Origin: Streptosporangiaceae bacterium
GTDB taxonomy: Bacteria; Actinomycetota; Actinomycetes; Streptosporangiales; Streptosporangiaceae
Length of the DNA stretch: 18,538 nt
Assembly: GCA_030040475.1 (NCBI GenBank)
Contig: JASHTQ010000112.1
Span: 1 to 18,538, forward strand
Reading direction: 5' to 3'
Below the pieces are notes generated by a model. The model had not been told where the DNA came from and searched no databases. It worked only from the letters and a program-made list of their open reading frames with translations. A program made the position numbers and the translations under genes. This document shows, piece after piece, positions 1 to 8,490 of the stretch; within the stretch, counting starts at the first letter, position 1; each line of letters starts with the position of its first letter.

Positions 1-225
1 GACCGGATCGTCCGGCTCTACAACGTCATGGGCCTGATCACGCCGGAAAGCCGGGACATGTTCCACGGCCCGGCGGAACGCTGGGTCGACACCCTCACGA
101 CGCTGTACGGCGATTTCGGGATGAACACGTTCGTCTTCTGGCCGAGCGGCGACCGGGAGCGCCAGTCCCGCATCTTCGCCGAGGAAGTCGTCCCTGCCGT
201 ACGCGAAGCGCTGTCAAGCGGGTAG
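1..225 (+). CDS. LLM-class flavin/F420-dependent oxidoreductase, C-terminal fragment
   Basis: The frame is open from the first base and ends with TAG at 223-225, so only the last 74 residues of a gene beginning upstream are present. The tail (RLYNVMGLITPE..., then a Trp-rich stretch DTLTTLYGDFGMNTFVFWP, then a final amphipathic helix with EEVVPAVREAL) resembles the end of luciferase-like monooxygenases, in which the C-terminal strand and helix of the TIM barrel contribute to the flavin/F420 site. Members oxidise or reduce small organic substrates in the cytoplasm; the substrate cannot be inferred from this fragment. Family call moderate to good, exact subfamily unknown. Confidence 0.7.
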   Translation, partial: DRIVRLYNVMGLITPESRDMFHGPAERWVDTLTTLYGDFGMNTFVFWPSGDRERQSRIFAEEVVPAVREALSSG

Positions 226-396
226 CCGTCCGGAAGAGCCATGCCCGGCACCGCGGGACGGCGGCCCCCGGTCCCGCGAAATAGCTCGTTACAGTGTCCA
301 GACCGGACGCGGGCACGTTCACGGACGCGCCGGCTCGCTCCGCGGCGCGAGGCCGTGATCGGCGGCTTCCTGCAGAAGCCGCCGTGGCGAGCCGCG

Positions 397-576
397 ATGC
401 CGCGTTCTGGATCCTTCAGCGTCCTGGCGCTGATCGCCGGCGTCGCGACCACAGCGTTCGGACTGCACTCCACGGCCCTGGTCTACTCCGCGGCACTCGC
501 CGTCCTGGCCGCAGCCGCGACCGGCATCCTGGTGTCCCGCCCCCGCGGCACCCCACCCGGCCGGCGGATGCCGTAG
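397..576 (+). CDS. Possible small membrane protein, two hydrophobic helices (59 aa)
   Basis: An ATG at 397 opens 59 codons ending in TAG at 574-576. After a short polar start the protein has two hydrophobic stretches, about residues 8-23 (VLALIAGVATTAFGL) and 27-47 (ALVYSAALAVLAAAATGILV), followed by a basic, proline-rich tail (SRPRGTPPGRRMP) that would be cytoplasmic by the positive-inside rule. I see no convincing ribosome binding site, and the same frame stays open back to 241 with a polar Arg/Pro-rich translation that looks non-coding, which is why I chose the internal ATG. It is unrecognised; a two-helix hairpin protein is plausible, but chance hydrophobicity in GC-rich DNA is a real alternative. 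Confidence 0.35.
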   Translation: MPRSGSFSVLALIAGVATTAFGLHSTALVYSAALAVLAAAATGILVSRPRGTPPGRRMP

Positions 577-607
577 TCACGTTCCGGCATTGCGTAGAGT
601 TTCTTGG

Positions 608-1114
608 GTGACGTCGGTCCGAGTCGTGTACCGGAAGTACGACGGCAGCCTGCACTGGCATATGGAGCTCGGGCGGCTCGGCGCCGATGAGTACGGCACC
701 TGGCTCGGCGCCCCGGCCGGCAGCCAGTGCCAGCGGGGCAGCGAGGAGCCGGTGACGTTCGCCCATGCCTGGGTGCTGCTCATCCCGCGATCGGGGTGGT
801 GGACGCTGACGTGCAACGCGGCACCGTGCTGGACCGAGCTGTACATCGACATCACCACTGTGCCGCGATGGGTCTCCGGTGACCAGGTGGAGATGGTGGA
901 CCTGGACCTGGACGTGGTGCGCGGCTTCGACGGGTCGGCGGAGATCCTCGACGAGGACGAATTCGCCGAGCACCAGGTGCGGTACGGCTATCCGCCCGAG
1001 GTGATCGGCCGCGCCGAGCGTGCCGCATCCGCCATCCTCGCGGCGGTCACCAACGGCACCGAGCCGTTCGGGCAGGTATGCCGGGACTGGCTGGCCAAGG
1101 TGCCCGGAGCCTGA
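608..1114 (+). CDS. DUF402 family protein (FomD-like nucleoside phosphate phosphatase fold)
   Basis: From GTG 608 the product is 168 residues, typical for DUF402 (Pfam PF04167). The N-terminal part (VRVVYRKYDGSLHW) starts a beta-barrel; a Trp-rich centre (SGWWTLTCNA, then CWTELYIDITTVPRW) leads into the acidic segment MVDLDLDVVR and LDEDEFAEHQVRYGYP, which corresponds to the conserved Asp/Glu cluster that binds divalent metal in FomD and related nucleotide phosphatases. The role is probably hydrolysis of a nucleoside di- or cytidylyl-phosphate ester; the physiological substrate is unknown. An upstream TTG at 590 is in frame but adds only six residues ahead of the conserved barrel strand, so I prefer GTG. 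It stands alone between a putative small membrane gene and gene debris. Confidence 0.8.
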   Translation: MTSVRVVYRKYDGSLHWHMELGRLGADEYGTWLGAPAGSQCQRGSEEPVTFAHAWVLLIPRSGWWTLTCNAAPCWTELYIDITTVPRWVSGDQVEMVDLDLDVVRGFDGSAEILDEDEFAEHQVRYGYPPEVIGRAERAASAILAAVTNGTEPFGQVCRDWLAKVPGA

Positions 1115-1211
1115 CCCGCGGATCACCTTGATCCGGTGAGGCCTGCTCACCTGCCTGGCGGCAAGGCTTCAGCAAGGCAAGACAGGGAGAGCACGGTGCG
1201 GGGCAGTCAGG

Positions 1212-1340
1212 TACGACGAATTCGTCTCCGGAGCCGCCGGAGGAATCGGCTCGCTCGCCGTCCCGTTCGCCGTCCCGCTCGCGCGGCGTACCGGGGCCGT
1301 CGTCATCGGCCTGGCCGGCCCTAGCCTGGCCTGGTCATGA
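1212..1340 (+). pseudogene. Remnant of an MDR/zinc-type NADP-dependent oxidoreductase (nucleotide-binding motif only)
   Basis: Reading from 1212, a 42-codon stretch ending at TGA 1338-1340 translates to a recognisable Rossmann turn: FVSGAAGGIGSLAV, then a Leu-Ala-Arg-Arg helix and GAVVIGLAGPS. This is the NADP-binding signature of quinone-reductase-like medium-chain dehydrogenases. It has no start, no catalytic domain and no continuation, and a 12-bp near duplication (gccgtcccgttc / gccgtcccgctc, residues AVPF-AVPL) breaks the helix that normally reads LAVQLA. It is best read as a decayed fragment in the 373-bp stretch between the DUF402 gene and the phosphotransferase, which otherwise holds no gene I can support. 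Confidence 0.5.
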
Positions 1341-1388
1341 CGACGTTTCCGGCCCGATCAAGCTGCCGCCCACTGGAAGATTCATCCC

Positions 1389-1434
1389 GTGCCTCGTATC
1401 TTCATCACCGGCTCCACCGACGGACTCGGCCGGC
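1389..1434 (+). pseudogene. Remnant of a short-chain dehydrogenase N-terminus, in frame with the phosphotransferase
   Basis: GTG 1389 is preceded by GGAAG at 1375-1379 (9-nt spacing) and translates as MPRIFITGSTDGLGRR. The string RIFITGSTDGLG is the classical first strand and TGxxxGxG turn of short-chain dehydrogenases. After residue 16 the resemblance stops abruptly and the frame runs into the APH-fold protein. So the ribosome binding site and first codons of an SDR gene appear to have been joined to the front of the phosphotransferase by deletion. Chance similarity over 12 residues is possible but unlikely given a second dehydrogenase relic 50 bp upstream. Confidence 0.45.
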
Positions 1435-1487
1435 GTCTTCCTCGAGCCGTCCCGGCTCTTCCCGGTGCCTGTGGCACAGTCCTGATT

Positions 1488-2408
1488 GTGCCGTTGGACG
1501 AATTGCCTGAGTGGCTGCCGGCCTGGTGCCTGGACCATCTGGGGAGCGGGCCCGCCCGGGTGCTGTTCCAGCTCGATCAGGTCTCGACGGTGTTCGGCCT
1601 GCGGCTGGCTGGCGGTGCGGACGTGGTGGTCAAGGCGCGCGTCGATGACGGCCGGGCCGCGGCGTGTGTCGCGGCGCAGGCCCTGCTGGCCGGGCGCGGG
1701 TTCCCCTGCGCCCGCCCGCTCACGCCGGTGGCCAGTGTCGGTTCGCTGGCCGTGCATGCCGAGGAGTTCCGGCCCGGCGGCGAGGTGCTGGACGGGGACT
1801 CGCCGGAGGTGGCCGTGCGCTACGCGGAGGTGTTCGCCCGGCTGATGGCCGAACTGGCCGGCGTGAGGGTCGCGCCGCCGCTGCCCAATCCGCCGTGGGT
1901 GCGCTGGGACCACGACGATCCCGGGGTGTGGCCGGCGATCGGCTGCCTCGATGACCGGGACCAGGGCGCCGTGCCCGGGTACGTCGCTGAGATAGCCGAG
2001 CGGGCCCGGCGGCGGATACTGGCCGCCGCACTGCCGTGCGTGCTTGGCCATGCAGACTTCGAGGCGCAGAACCTCCGGTGGCACGGCCGGCAGGTGTGGA
2101 CGGTACACGACTGGGACAGCCTGGCGTGGCACCCGGAGGCGGCGCTGGCGGGCGCGGCGAGCGGGATGTTCGCCAGTGCCGGGCCGCCCACGCTGGCCTC
2201 GGTCGAGAGCTCAGCGGCGTTCCTGGCGGCGTACCAGGACATCCGCGGGCGCTCGTTCACGGCCGCCGAGCAGGAGATCGCCTGGGCGGCCAGCTTGTGG
2301 CCGGCCGCGTACAACGCCCGGGAGCAGGCGCTGTACGGCCACGCCCCGGTGTCCGGCGAGGCGCTCCGCGCGCAGGCAGCCGAACGCCTCCGCCGGGCCA
2401 ATGCCTGA
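1488..2408 (+). CDS. Aminoglycoside phosphotransferase (APH)-fold small-molecule kinase
   Basis: From GTG 1488 the product is 306 aa, the usual size for the APH family (PF01636). It shows a kinase-like N-lobe with an ATP-contact lysine (VVVKA, about residue 49), the catalytic loop HADFEAQN (H188-x-D190-x4-N195) and the metal-binding DWD (208-210), so all catalytic residues are present. Such proteins phosphorylate hydroxyls of antibiotics, choline, homoserine or sugars; the substrate is not predictable here. The frame extends upstream to GTG 1389, which has a better ribosome binding site but encodes an SDR-like leader unrelated to this fold; translation from 1389 would add 33 residues. No obvious operon partner: the ECF sigma gene starts 150 bp downstream. 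Confidence 0.8.
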   Translation: MPLDELPEWLPAWCLDHLGSGPARVLFQLDQVSTVFGLRLAGGADVVVKARVDDGRAAACVAAQALLAGRGFPCARPLTPVASVGSLAVHAEEFRPGGEVLDGDSPEVAVRYAEVFARLMAELAGVRVAPPLPNPPWVRWDHDDPGVWPAIGCLDDRDQGAVPGYVAEIAERARRRILAAALPCVLGHADFEAQNLRWHGRQVWTVHDWDSLAWHPEAALAGAASGMFASAGPPTLASVESSAAFLAAYQDIRGRSFTAAEQEIAWAASLWPAAYNAREQALYGHAPVSGEALRAQAAERLRRANA

Positions 2409-2558
2409 CACCGGCGCAACGACACCCTGATCGGGACCCGCGCGCAGGAGAATCAGCCGCCGCCAGGGCGTGTTCTCGGCGAGAAATGCCGGCGGTAAGC
2501 CGAACCGTCTCGTCGCCTGCTGCTACTAACTCTGCATGGGATTTCTCCGAGGTCGCAG

Positions 2559-3161
2559 ATGAACGATCCGGGCGGGGACGCCGGCGCAGCGATCTTCGCC
2601 GGCAGTCAGGAGAGTGCCTGTGACGATGCCGGGTTGCTGCGCAGGATCGGCGGGGGCGACGAGGGCGCGATGGCCGAGTTCTACCGCGAGCACGGCCGGG
2701 TCGTGCTCGCGCAGGTTCTGCTCGTGACCGGCGAGCGCGTGCTGGCCGAGGAGATCGTCCAGGACACGATGCTCGCCGTCTGGCGCGGCGCGAACTCCTT
2801 CCGCGGCGAGTCGTCGGTGCGGTCATGGGTGATCGCTATCGCCCGGCGGCAGACCCGGGACCGGCTGCGCGGCCGCCGGCTGCGGGTGGTGGATGACGCC
2901 TTCCTGGCCGATCGGCCGGGTGCTGGTCCGGGGCCTGAGGCGATGGCCCTGGACCGGGCGGAGCTGGCCGAGGTGATGGGTGCGATACGGGAGCTCGCAT
3001 CTGCCCACCGGGAGGTACTGGGCCTGGCCTTCGGCTCCGGGCTCAGCCTCCCCGAGGTCGCCGGCGTGCTGGAGATCCCGGTCGGGACGGTGAAGAGCCG
3101 CCTGGCCGCGGCGCGCACCGCACTGAACCGGATCCTTGACGAGAAGGGCAAGAACCGATGA
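2559..3161 (+). CDS. RNA polymerase ECF (sigma-70 family) sigma factor
   Basis: A 200-aa protein with the two-domain ECF layout. Sigma-2 lies at about residues 37-106 (EEIVQDTMLAVWRG followed by FRGESSVRSWVIAIARRQTRD, the -10-recognition helix). A Pro/Gly/Ala linker precedes sigma-4 at about 137-190, with the helix-turn-helix LSLPEVAGVLEIPVGTVKSR that reads the -35 element. ATG 2559 has GAGG 6 nt upstream. Its TGA (3159-3161) overlaps the ATG of the next gene in the ATGA arrangement, indicating translational coupling with its anti-sigma factor. The pair should respond to an envelope-side signal. A 17-aa polar extension precedes the core. The 150 bp upstream contain no obvious ECF-type autoregulatory promoter that I could recognise. 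Confidence 0.93.
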   Translation: MNDPGGDAGAAIFAGSQESACDDAGLLRRIGGGDEGAMAEFYREHGRVVLAQVLLVTGERVLAEEIVQDTMLAVWRGANSFRGESSVRSWVIAIARRQTRDRLRGRRLRVVDDAFLADRPGAGPGPEAMALDRAELAEVMGAIRELASAHREVLGLAFGSGLSLPEVAGVLEIPVGTVKSRLAAARTALNRILDEKGKNR

Positions 3162-4951
3162 ACGCAGACCCCGCCGACACCCGCCACCCCCATCTGGACC
3201 TGGGAGAGCTGATTGCCGGGGCCGCCGGACAACCGGTAGGCGACCGGGCCCGCGGCCACCTTTCCAGTTGCGAGCGCTGTCGGCGTGAGGCGACCCGGTG
3301 GAACCTGGTTGCCGACGGGGTCCGCGGCCTGGCGACAGCCACGTCCGGGACAGCCCGGCCTGTCCGGCCTGGCCGGCCGCGCGCCGCCGACCGACGTGTC
3401 CCGGCGGGCCGCTGGCGGCGCGCCATGCTGGTGGCAGGCAGCGCGGCCGCCGCGCTCGTCCTGCTCGCGGGGATCGGCGAGGTGACCGGGTACGTGCACG
3501 TGCACCTGGCCGGGCACGGTACCCAGGCGGCCCTTGCGGCGGTGACGGGGTGCACCCAGTTTCAGCAGGCCGACGGGACGCTTGAGCAGGTCAACGGCGG
3601 CAGCCTGGTGGTCCAGACGGCCAGTGGCCAGCCGGTGACCGTGACCACGACGGCGTCCACGTTCGTGTCCGTGTCCGGAGCGCTGCTGAACGACGTCACG
3701 GACGGGGCATCAGTCGTGGTGCGCGGCTACAGTTCCGATGGCACGATCGCGGCCGCCGTCATTACCGTCGGGCAGCCGTTCGGCGCGGTGAACCCGCCGG
3801 GCTTCGTCCCGGTCCAGGGGACGGTATCGGACATGAGCACCGCCGGCTTCACCCTCGTGACGTCCACCGGAACGCGCGTCCCCGTGACCACCTCCGGCGA
3901 CACGCTCGTCGTGATACCTCACGCCAGCCCCGGCGAGCTGCCGGTCGGCGCCAGTATCTTCGCCGTTGGCCGCGCCGGACCGGACGGGACGCTGTCGGCA
4001 CAGGGGGTGGCAGCGGTCTCGCGGCTCCCGTCGGGCAGGGACATCACCGTGTCGGTAAGAGACTGCTCGACCCGCTCCGTCACCGCGGCACTCGGCGCGA
4101 TCAGCGTGGCGCCCCTCTCCGCCGGCTTATCCGCCCGACCCGGGCCGCCGACGGATCAGCTCCACGTTGCCGCCGTACCGGCGTGCGCCGAGCCCGGTCA
4201 GCAGCGAGAGCGACGCGACGTTCGCGTCATCCACCTCGGCGACCACGCTCGTCTCTCCCCTGGCCGCGAGCACGGCGAACGCCTGGCCGAGCAGTGCCCT
4301 GGCGACCCCGCGCCGCCGGTATCTGGCCAGCGTCGCGACCAGGCCCAGGCGAGGACCGGCGCGGTTGCGCCAGATCCGCACCAGCCCCGCGTACTGTCCG
4401 CTGGCCCGGTCGACAGCGACGAGGTAGGTGGCGGGATCGAAGAACCGGCTGAACGTCTCGGCACGGAACGCTTCGGCGTCCCAGCGCCAGCCATCGCAGC
4501 CGGGAACGTCCTGCCGCAGCGCGTCGTCCAGCAGCCGCAGCCGGGTGATATCGGCATCGGCGGCGGAAAGGACGCCGAGCCCGGCAGGCAGCACGGCCCC
4601 GGCAAGCCCGGTCACCGCGGGATCGGCCGGGATCCGGAAGCAGCTCTCCCGCCGGTGCACGGCGAACCCGGCCTGCGCGCAGGCGTCCAGCGCGTCGTAT
4701 TCGCCGTCGTCCAAGGTGACGTACAGGTCACGGCCGAGATCCCGCGCGACAGCATCGGCCAGCGGCGGGCAGGCGTCGGCACGCCAGGTATCGAAGTACA
4801 CGAACCAGCGGTTATCGGGCCGGAGCCGGGCGCTCGCCTCACCCGCCACCACGTCGCCGTCCAGCGCACACCACGTCAGTGCCGGTCGCAACCGGGATAC
4901 TGCCAGCGCTGCTGCAACCATGCCTGTGAAGCTAACAGATTGGTCATGTGA
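3158..4951 (+). CDS. Membrane anti-sigma factor with zinc-binding ZAS motif and two DUF5666-like domains; 3' end read through
   Basis: Starts in the 4-nt ATGA overlap with the ECF sigma gene. Residues 12-41 carry the ZAS signature (His12, then HLSSCERC = H34-x3-C38-x2-C41), which binds the partner sigma factor. One membrane span is at about 89-109 (MLVAGSAAAALVLLAGIGEV), placing residues 110 onward outside. Two beta-rich repeats, about 139-205 (GTLEQVNGGSLVVQT...) and 218-290 (GTVSDMSTAGFTLVTS...), look like DUF5666 domains. A Cys-containing tail (VRDCSTRSV, Cys303) resembles the family's normal C-terminus, which would end near 4110. No stop follows: the frame continues some 270 codons to 4951, antisense to the acetyltransferase, with Arg/Pro-rich translation lacking family character. 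The supported part is therefore about 3158-4112. A frameshift into the frame with TAA at 4056-4058 or a mutated stop would explain this. Confidence 0.75.
   Translation: MNADPADTRHPHLDLGELIAGAAGQPVGDRARGHLSSCERCRREATRWNLVADGVRGLATATSGTARPVRPGRPRAADRRVPAGRWRRAMLVAGSAAAALVLLAGIGEVTGYVHVHLAGHGTQAALAAVTGCTQFQQADGTLEQVNGGSLVVQTASGQPVTVTTTASTFVSVSGALLNDVTDGASVVVRGYSSDGTIAAAVITVGQPFGAVNPPGFVPVQGTVSDMSTAGFTLVTSTGTRVPVTTSGDTLVVIPHASPGELPVGASIFAVGRAGPDGTLSAQGVAAVSRLPSGRDITVSVRDCSTRSVTAALGAISVAPLSAGLSARPGPPTDQLHVAAVPACAEPGQQRERRDVRVIHLGDHARLSPGREHGERLAEQCPGDPAPPVSGQRRDQAQARTGAVAPDPHQPRVLSAGPVDSDEVGGGIEEPAERLGTERFGVPAPAIAAGNVLPQRVVQQPQPGDIGIGGGKDAEPGRQHGPGKPGHRGIGRDPEAALPPVHGEPGLRAGVQRVVFAVVQGDVQVTAEIPRDSIGQRRAGVGTPGIEVHEPAVIGPEPGARLTRHHVAVQRTPRQCRSQPGYCQRCCNHACEANRLVM
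4127..4921 (-). CDS. GNAT-family N-acetyltransferase (tandem GNAT-like)
   Basis: The 264-aa product carries a C-terminal GNAT domain: LGLVATLARYRRRGVARALL (about residues 192-211) is motif A with the acetyl-CoA pyrophosphate loop R203-R-G-V-A, followed by VVAEVDDANVASLSLLTGLGARR, the usual beta6-alpha segment. The N-terminal half (GEASARLRP..., LYVTLDDGEYDALDACAQAGFAVHRR) resembles a second, degenerate GNAT unit without the pyrophosphate loop. It would acetylate a small-molecule amine or a protein; the substrate is unknown. Start ATG 4921 is chosen because upstream codons translate to low-complexity sequence, although no strong ribosome binding site is present. It is convergent with the anti-sigma gene, whose open frame runs through it on the other strand. 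Stop TAA at 4129-4127. Confidence 0.8.
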   Translation of the reverse strand: MVAAALAVSRLRPALTWCALDGDVVAGEASARLRPDNRWFVYFDTWRADACPPLADAVARDLGRDLYVTLDDGEYDALDACAQAGFAVHRRESCFRIPADPAVTGLAGAVLPAGLGVLSAADADITRLRLLDDALRQDVPGCDGWRWDAEAFRAETFSRFFDPATYLVAVDRASGQYAGLVRIWRNRAGPRLGLVATLARYRRRGVARALLGQAFAVLAARGETSVVAEVDDANVASLSLLTGLGARRYGGNVELIRRRPGSGG

Positions 4952-5049
4952 CGGCGAGCGCCGCCCGGCGAGGGGTTGCGGAGCTGGTGGCGGCGATCCG
5001 GTCGCTCGGCTCTGTCCGGTTCGGCCCGCCAGGGCTGTGCCGTTCTGGC

Positions 5050-7380
<2,331 letters not shown>

Positions 7381-7409
7381 CGGGGTCTCCTGCTTCTGGT
7401 TCTGGGCAC

Positions 7410-7436
7410 AAAAAAGGCCCCTCAGGCGTGAGGGGC
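7410..7436 (-). terminator. Intrinsic terminator in the leuS leader (attenuator)
   Basis: On the minus strand an 8-bp GC-rich stem (GCCCCTCA, loop CGCC, TGAGGGGC; 7436-7417) is followed by C and six T residues (7415-7410), 29 nt before the leuS start codon. A strong U-tract terminator between a short leader and its structural gene is the hallmark of transcription attenuation rather than of gene-end termination: the nearest upstream stop codon on this strand, that of the SGNH hydrolase, is about 160 bp away. Confidence 0.85.
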
Positions 7437-7437
7437 T

Positions 7438-7467
7438 GCCGCGCTGAATAGATCGTCTCAGCGCGGC
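7438..7467 (-). promoter_or_regulatory. Leader hairpin overlapping the end of the leucine leader peptide
   Basis: A perfect 10-bp stem (GCCGCGCTGA at 7467-7458, 10-nt loop, TCAGCGCGGC at 7447-7438) immediately precedes the terminator. Its 5' arm includes the last leader codons and the TGA stop. A ribosome stalled on the Leu codons (7481-7473) would cover this arm and free the 3' arm, which can pair TCAG(C)GCG (7447-7440, one bulged C) with CGCCTGA (7428-7422) in the terminator loop and 3' arm. That would be an antiterminator. The pairing is seven base pairs and modest in strength, so the switch is inferred, not demonstrated. Confidence 0.65.
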
Positions 7468-7490
7468 CCGGTAAGAAGCAGGTGTGCCAT
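7458..7490 (-). CDS. Putative leucine leader peptide of leuS (10 aa, MAHLLLTGPR)
   Basis: ATG at 7490 opens MAHLLLTGPR and stops at TGA 7460-7458. Three consecutive leucine codons, CTG CTT CTT, lie 18 to 10 nt before the stop; CTT is a rare leucine codon in GC-rich actinomycetes, as expected for a sensor of leucyl-tRNA charging. Hairpin and terminator follow immediately and leuS starts 77 nt after the peptide stop. Leader-peptide control of a synthetase operon has precedent in E. coli pheST. The weak point is the ribosome binding site: AGGAG (7508-7504) is 13 nt from this ATG, longer than ideal, and better placed for ATG 7498 in another frame, which has no stop before leuS. Confidence 0.6.
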   Translation of the reverse strand: MAHLLLTGPR

Positions 7491-7559
7491 GGCGCCATCG
7501 TAACTCCTGGCGTCACGGGACGACCAGTCGATTTCCACCCGGGAGAAGGGCGATACCTG

Positions 7560-7577
7560 GGGCGGGCACCACCGCCC
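7560..7577 (-). terminator. Possible weak terminator hairpin after the SGNH hydrolase
   Basis: Minus-strand GGGCGG, six-base loop, CCGCCC lies about 17 bp after the SGNH hydrolase stop. There is no T-tract behind it (the sequence continues CAGGTATCG), so it could be a factor-dependent or inefficient terminator, or a structure with no role. Reported because it is the only hairpin I see between the hydrolase and the leuS leader. Confidence 0.25.
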
Positions 7578-7593
7578 GTTCTGGATAAAAGAA

Positions 7594-8379
7594 CTAAATG
7601 GGGATGGCGGCTTGCAGGGCGCGCGCCCAGTCGCGGTAGCCAGCCTGGCTGGGATGGAAGTAGTCGGAGGCGAACTTGCCTGTCCACGGCGGCTGGAAAT
7701 GGGCGGAGATCTCGGCGACCGGCAGGCCGCGGGCCGCGGCGCACTGGTGCAGGGTGCGGTTGATCCGGGTCACGTAGGGGACGCTGGCGCGGCCGACGAG
7801 GCCCCAGCAGCCGGCGGGCAGCGGCAGGTCGAGCAGGACGGTCCCGTCGGGGACGGCGGCGATCAGCGTGCGCAGGTCGGCGAACAGCTTGCCCGGGCCG
7901 GTGTACAGGATGTCGTTGACGCCGATCCCGCAGGTCACCAGGTCGGCTCGGTCGGGCAGGCCGGGCAGCTGGGTGTGGATGACGTCCTTGATCAGCGAGC
8001 CGGACACGGACAGGTTCAGGACGCGCCAGTGCAGCCCGGTGCGCTGCCGCAGGCCGGCCAGGACCTGGCCGACGTACCCGCCGCGCGGGGTCGGCGCGCC
8101 GAGGCCCTGCGCGGTGGAGTCGCCGAGCGCGACCCAGAGTGGGCCGTCCTGGTCGGCCACCCGGTCGTTGTGGGCCTGCCAGTAGCGGGCGTAGGACACG
8201 CAGTCCTGCCGCATCGCGGTGACCCCGTCGGCCCAGCGGCCGAACGGGCCGGCCCGCAGTCCGGAGATCTCCGCCGCCTGAGTGCGGGTCAGGTAGGAGC
8301 CCATCGTCGCGATGATCTCGACCGGCGAGCGGCGGGTTCCATCGGGGCCGGTCAGCGACGCCGACCGCATCCGCAGCAT
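7594..8379 (-). CDS. SGNH/GDSL-family hydrolase
   Basis: From ATG 8379 the product is 261 aa. Block I is VALGDSTAQGLG (nucleophile Ser88), block II glycine in LSVSGSLI (Gly127), block III GVND (153-156, oxyanion Asn155) and block V DYFHPSQAGY (Asp239, His242), so the catalytic triad is complete. There is no signal peptide, which suggests a cytoplasmic esterase or lipase-like enzyme. About 80 residues precede block I, including a helical stretch YARYWQAHNDRV. ATG 8379 is supported by GGGGGG at 8392-8387 with 7-nt spacing; an in-frame GTG at 8409 lies close to the predicted transcription start and could initiate a near-leaderless form ten residues longer. It is divergent from the aldolase-like gene. 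Confidence 0.85.
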   Translation of the reverse strand: MLRMRSASLTGPDGTRRSPVEIIATMGSYLTRTQAAEISGLRAGPFGRWADGVTAMRQDCVSYARYWQAHNDRVADQDGPLWVALGDSTAQGLGAPTPRGGYVGQVLAGLRQRTGLHWRVLNLSVSGSLIKDVIHTQLPGLPDRADLVTCGIGVNDILYTGPGKLFADLRTLIAAVPDGTVLLDLPLPAGCWGLVGRASVPYVTRINRTLHQCAAARGLPVAEISAHFQPPWTGKFASDYFHPSQAGYRDWARALQAAIPI

Positions 8380-8419
8380 GCTCTGGCCCCCCTGGGAAAC
8401 GGTTGACACGCGACAAACG

Positions 8420-8449
8420 ACGCTAAACGAAACGGTGTACGGGTGTCAA
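8420..8449 (-). promoter_or_regulatory. Housekeeping-type promoter for the SGNH hydrolase
   Basis: On the minus strand a consensus -35 TTGACA (8449-8444) is followed after 18 bp by TAGCGT (8425-8420), matching the actinobacterial TAnnnT -10. The predicted start is near 8413, giving a leader of about 33 nt to ATG 8379, with the GGGGGG ribosome binding site inside it. This is the clearest sigma-70 promoter in the window. Confidence 0.65.
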
Positions 8450-8453
8450 CGAA

Positions 8454-8472
8454 CCGATGCGCCTCGCATCGG
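8454..8472. promoter_or_regulatory. Inverted repeat, candidate operator between SGNH hydrolase and aldolase-like genes
   Basis: CCGATGCG, three-base spacer CCT, CGCATCGG: a perfect 8-bp inverted repeat in the divergent intergenic region. It lies just upstream of TATAAG (8479-8484), a -10-like hexamer placed 6 nt before GTG 8491, and just upstream of the -35 of the opposite promoter (8449-8444). A protein bound here could regulate both genes. No regulator gene is adjacent. Confidence 0.5.
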
Positions 8473-8490
8473 GTGCGGTATAAGGGACCG

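Noticed and set aside
416..1150. A 244-codon minus-strand open frame over the DUF402 gene
   Set aside because: The plus strand encodes the conserved DUF402 acidic motif; the antisense product is low-complexity.
1136..1324. Arg-rich 62-codon plus-strand ORF
   Set aside because: Low-complexity Arg/Pro translation; the same DNA in another frame gives the dehydrogenase nucleotide-binding motif, so this is a shadow of the relic.
7381..7500. T-box riboswitch upstream of leuS
   Set aside because: The leader before the terminator is short (under about 100 nt) and I see no T-box consensus bulge or stem I specifier loop; the leucine leader peptide explains the terminator better.
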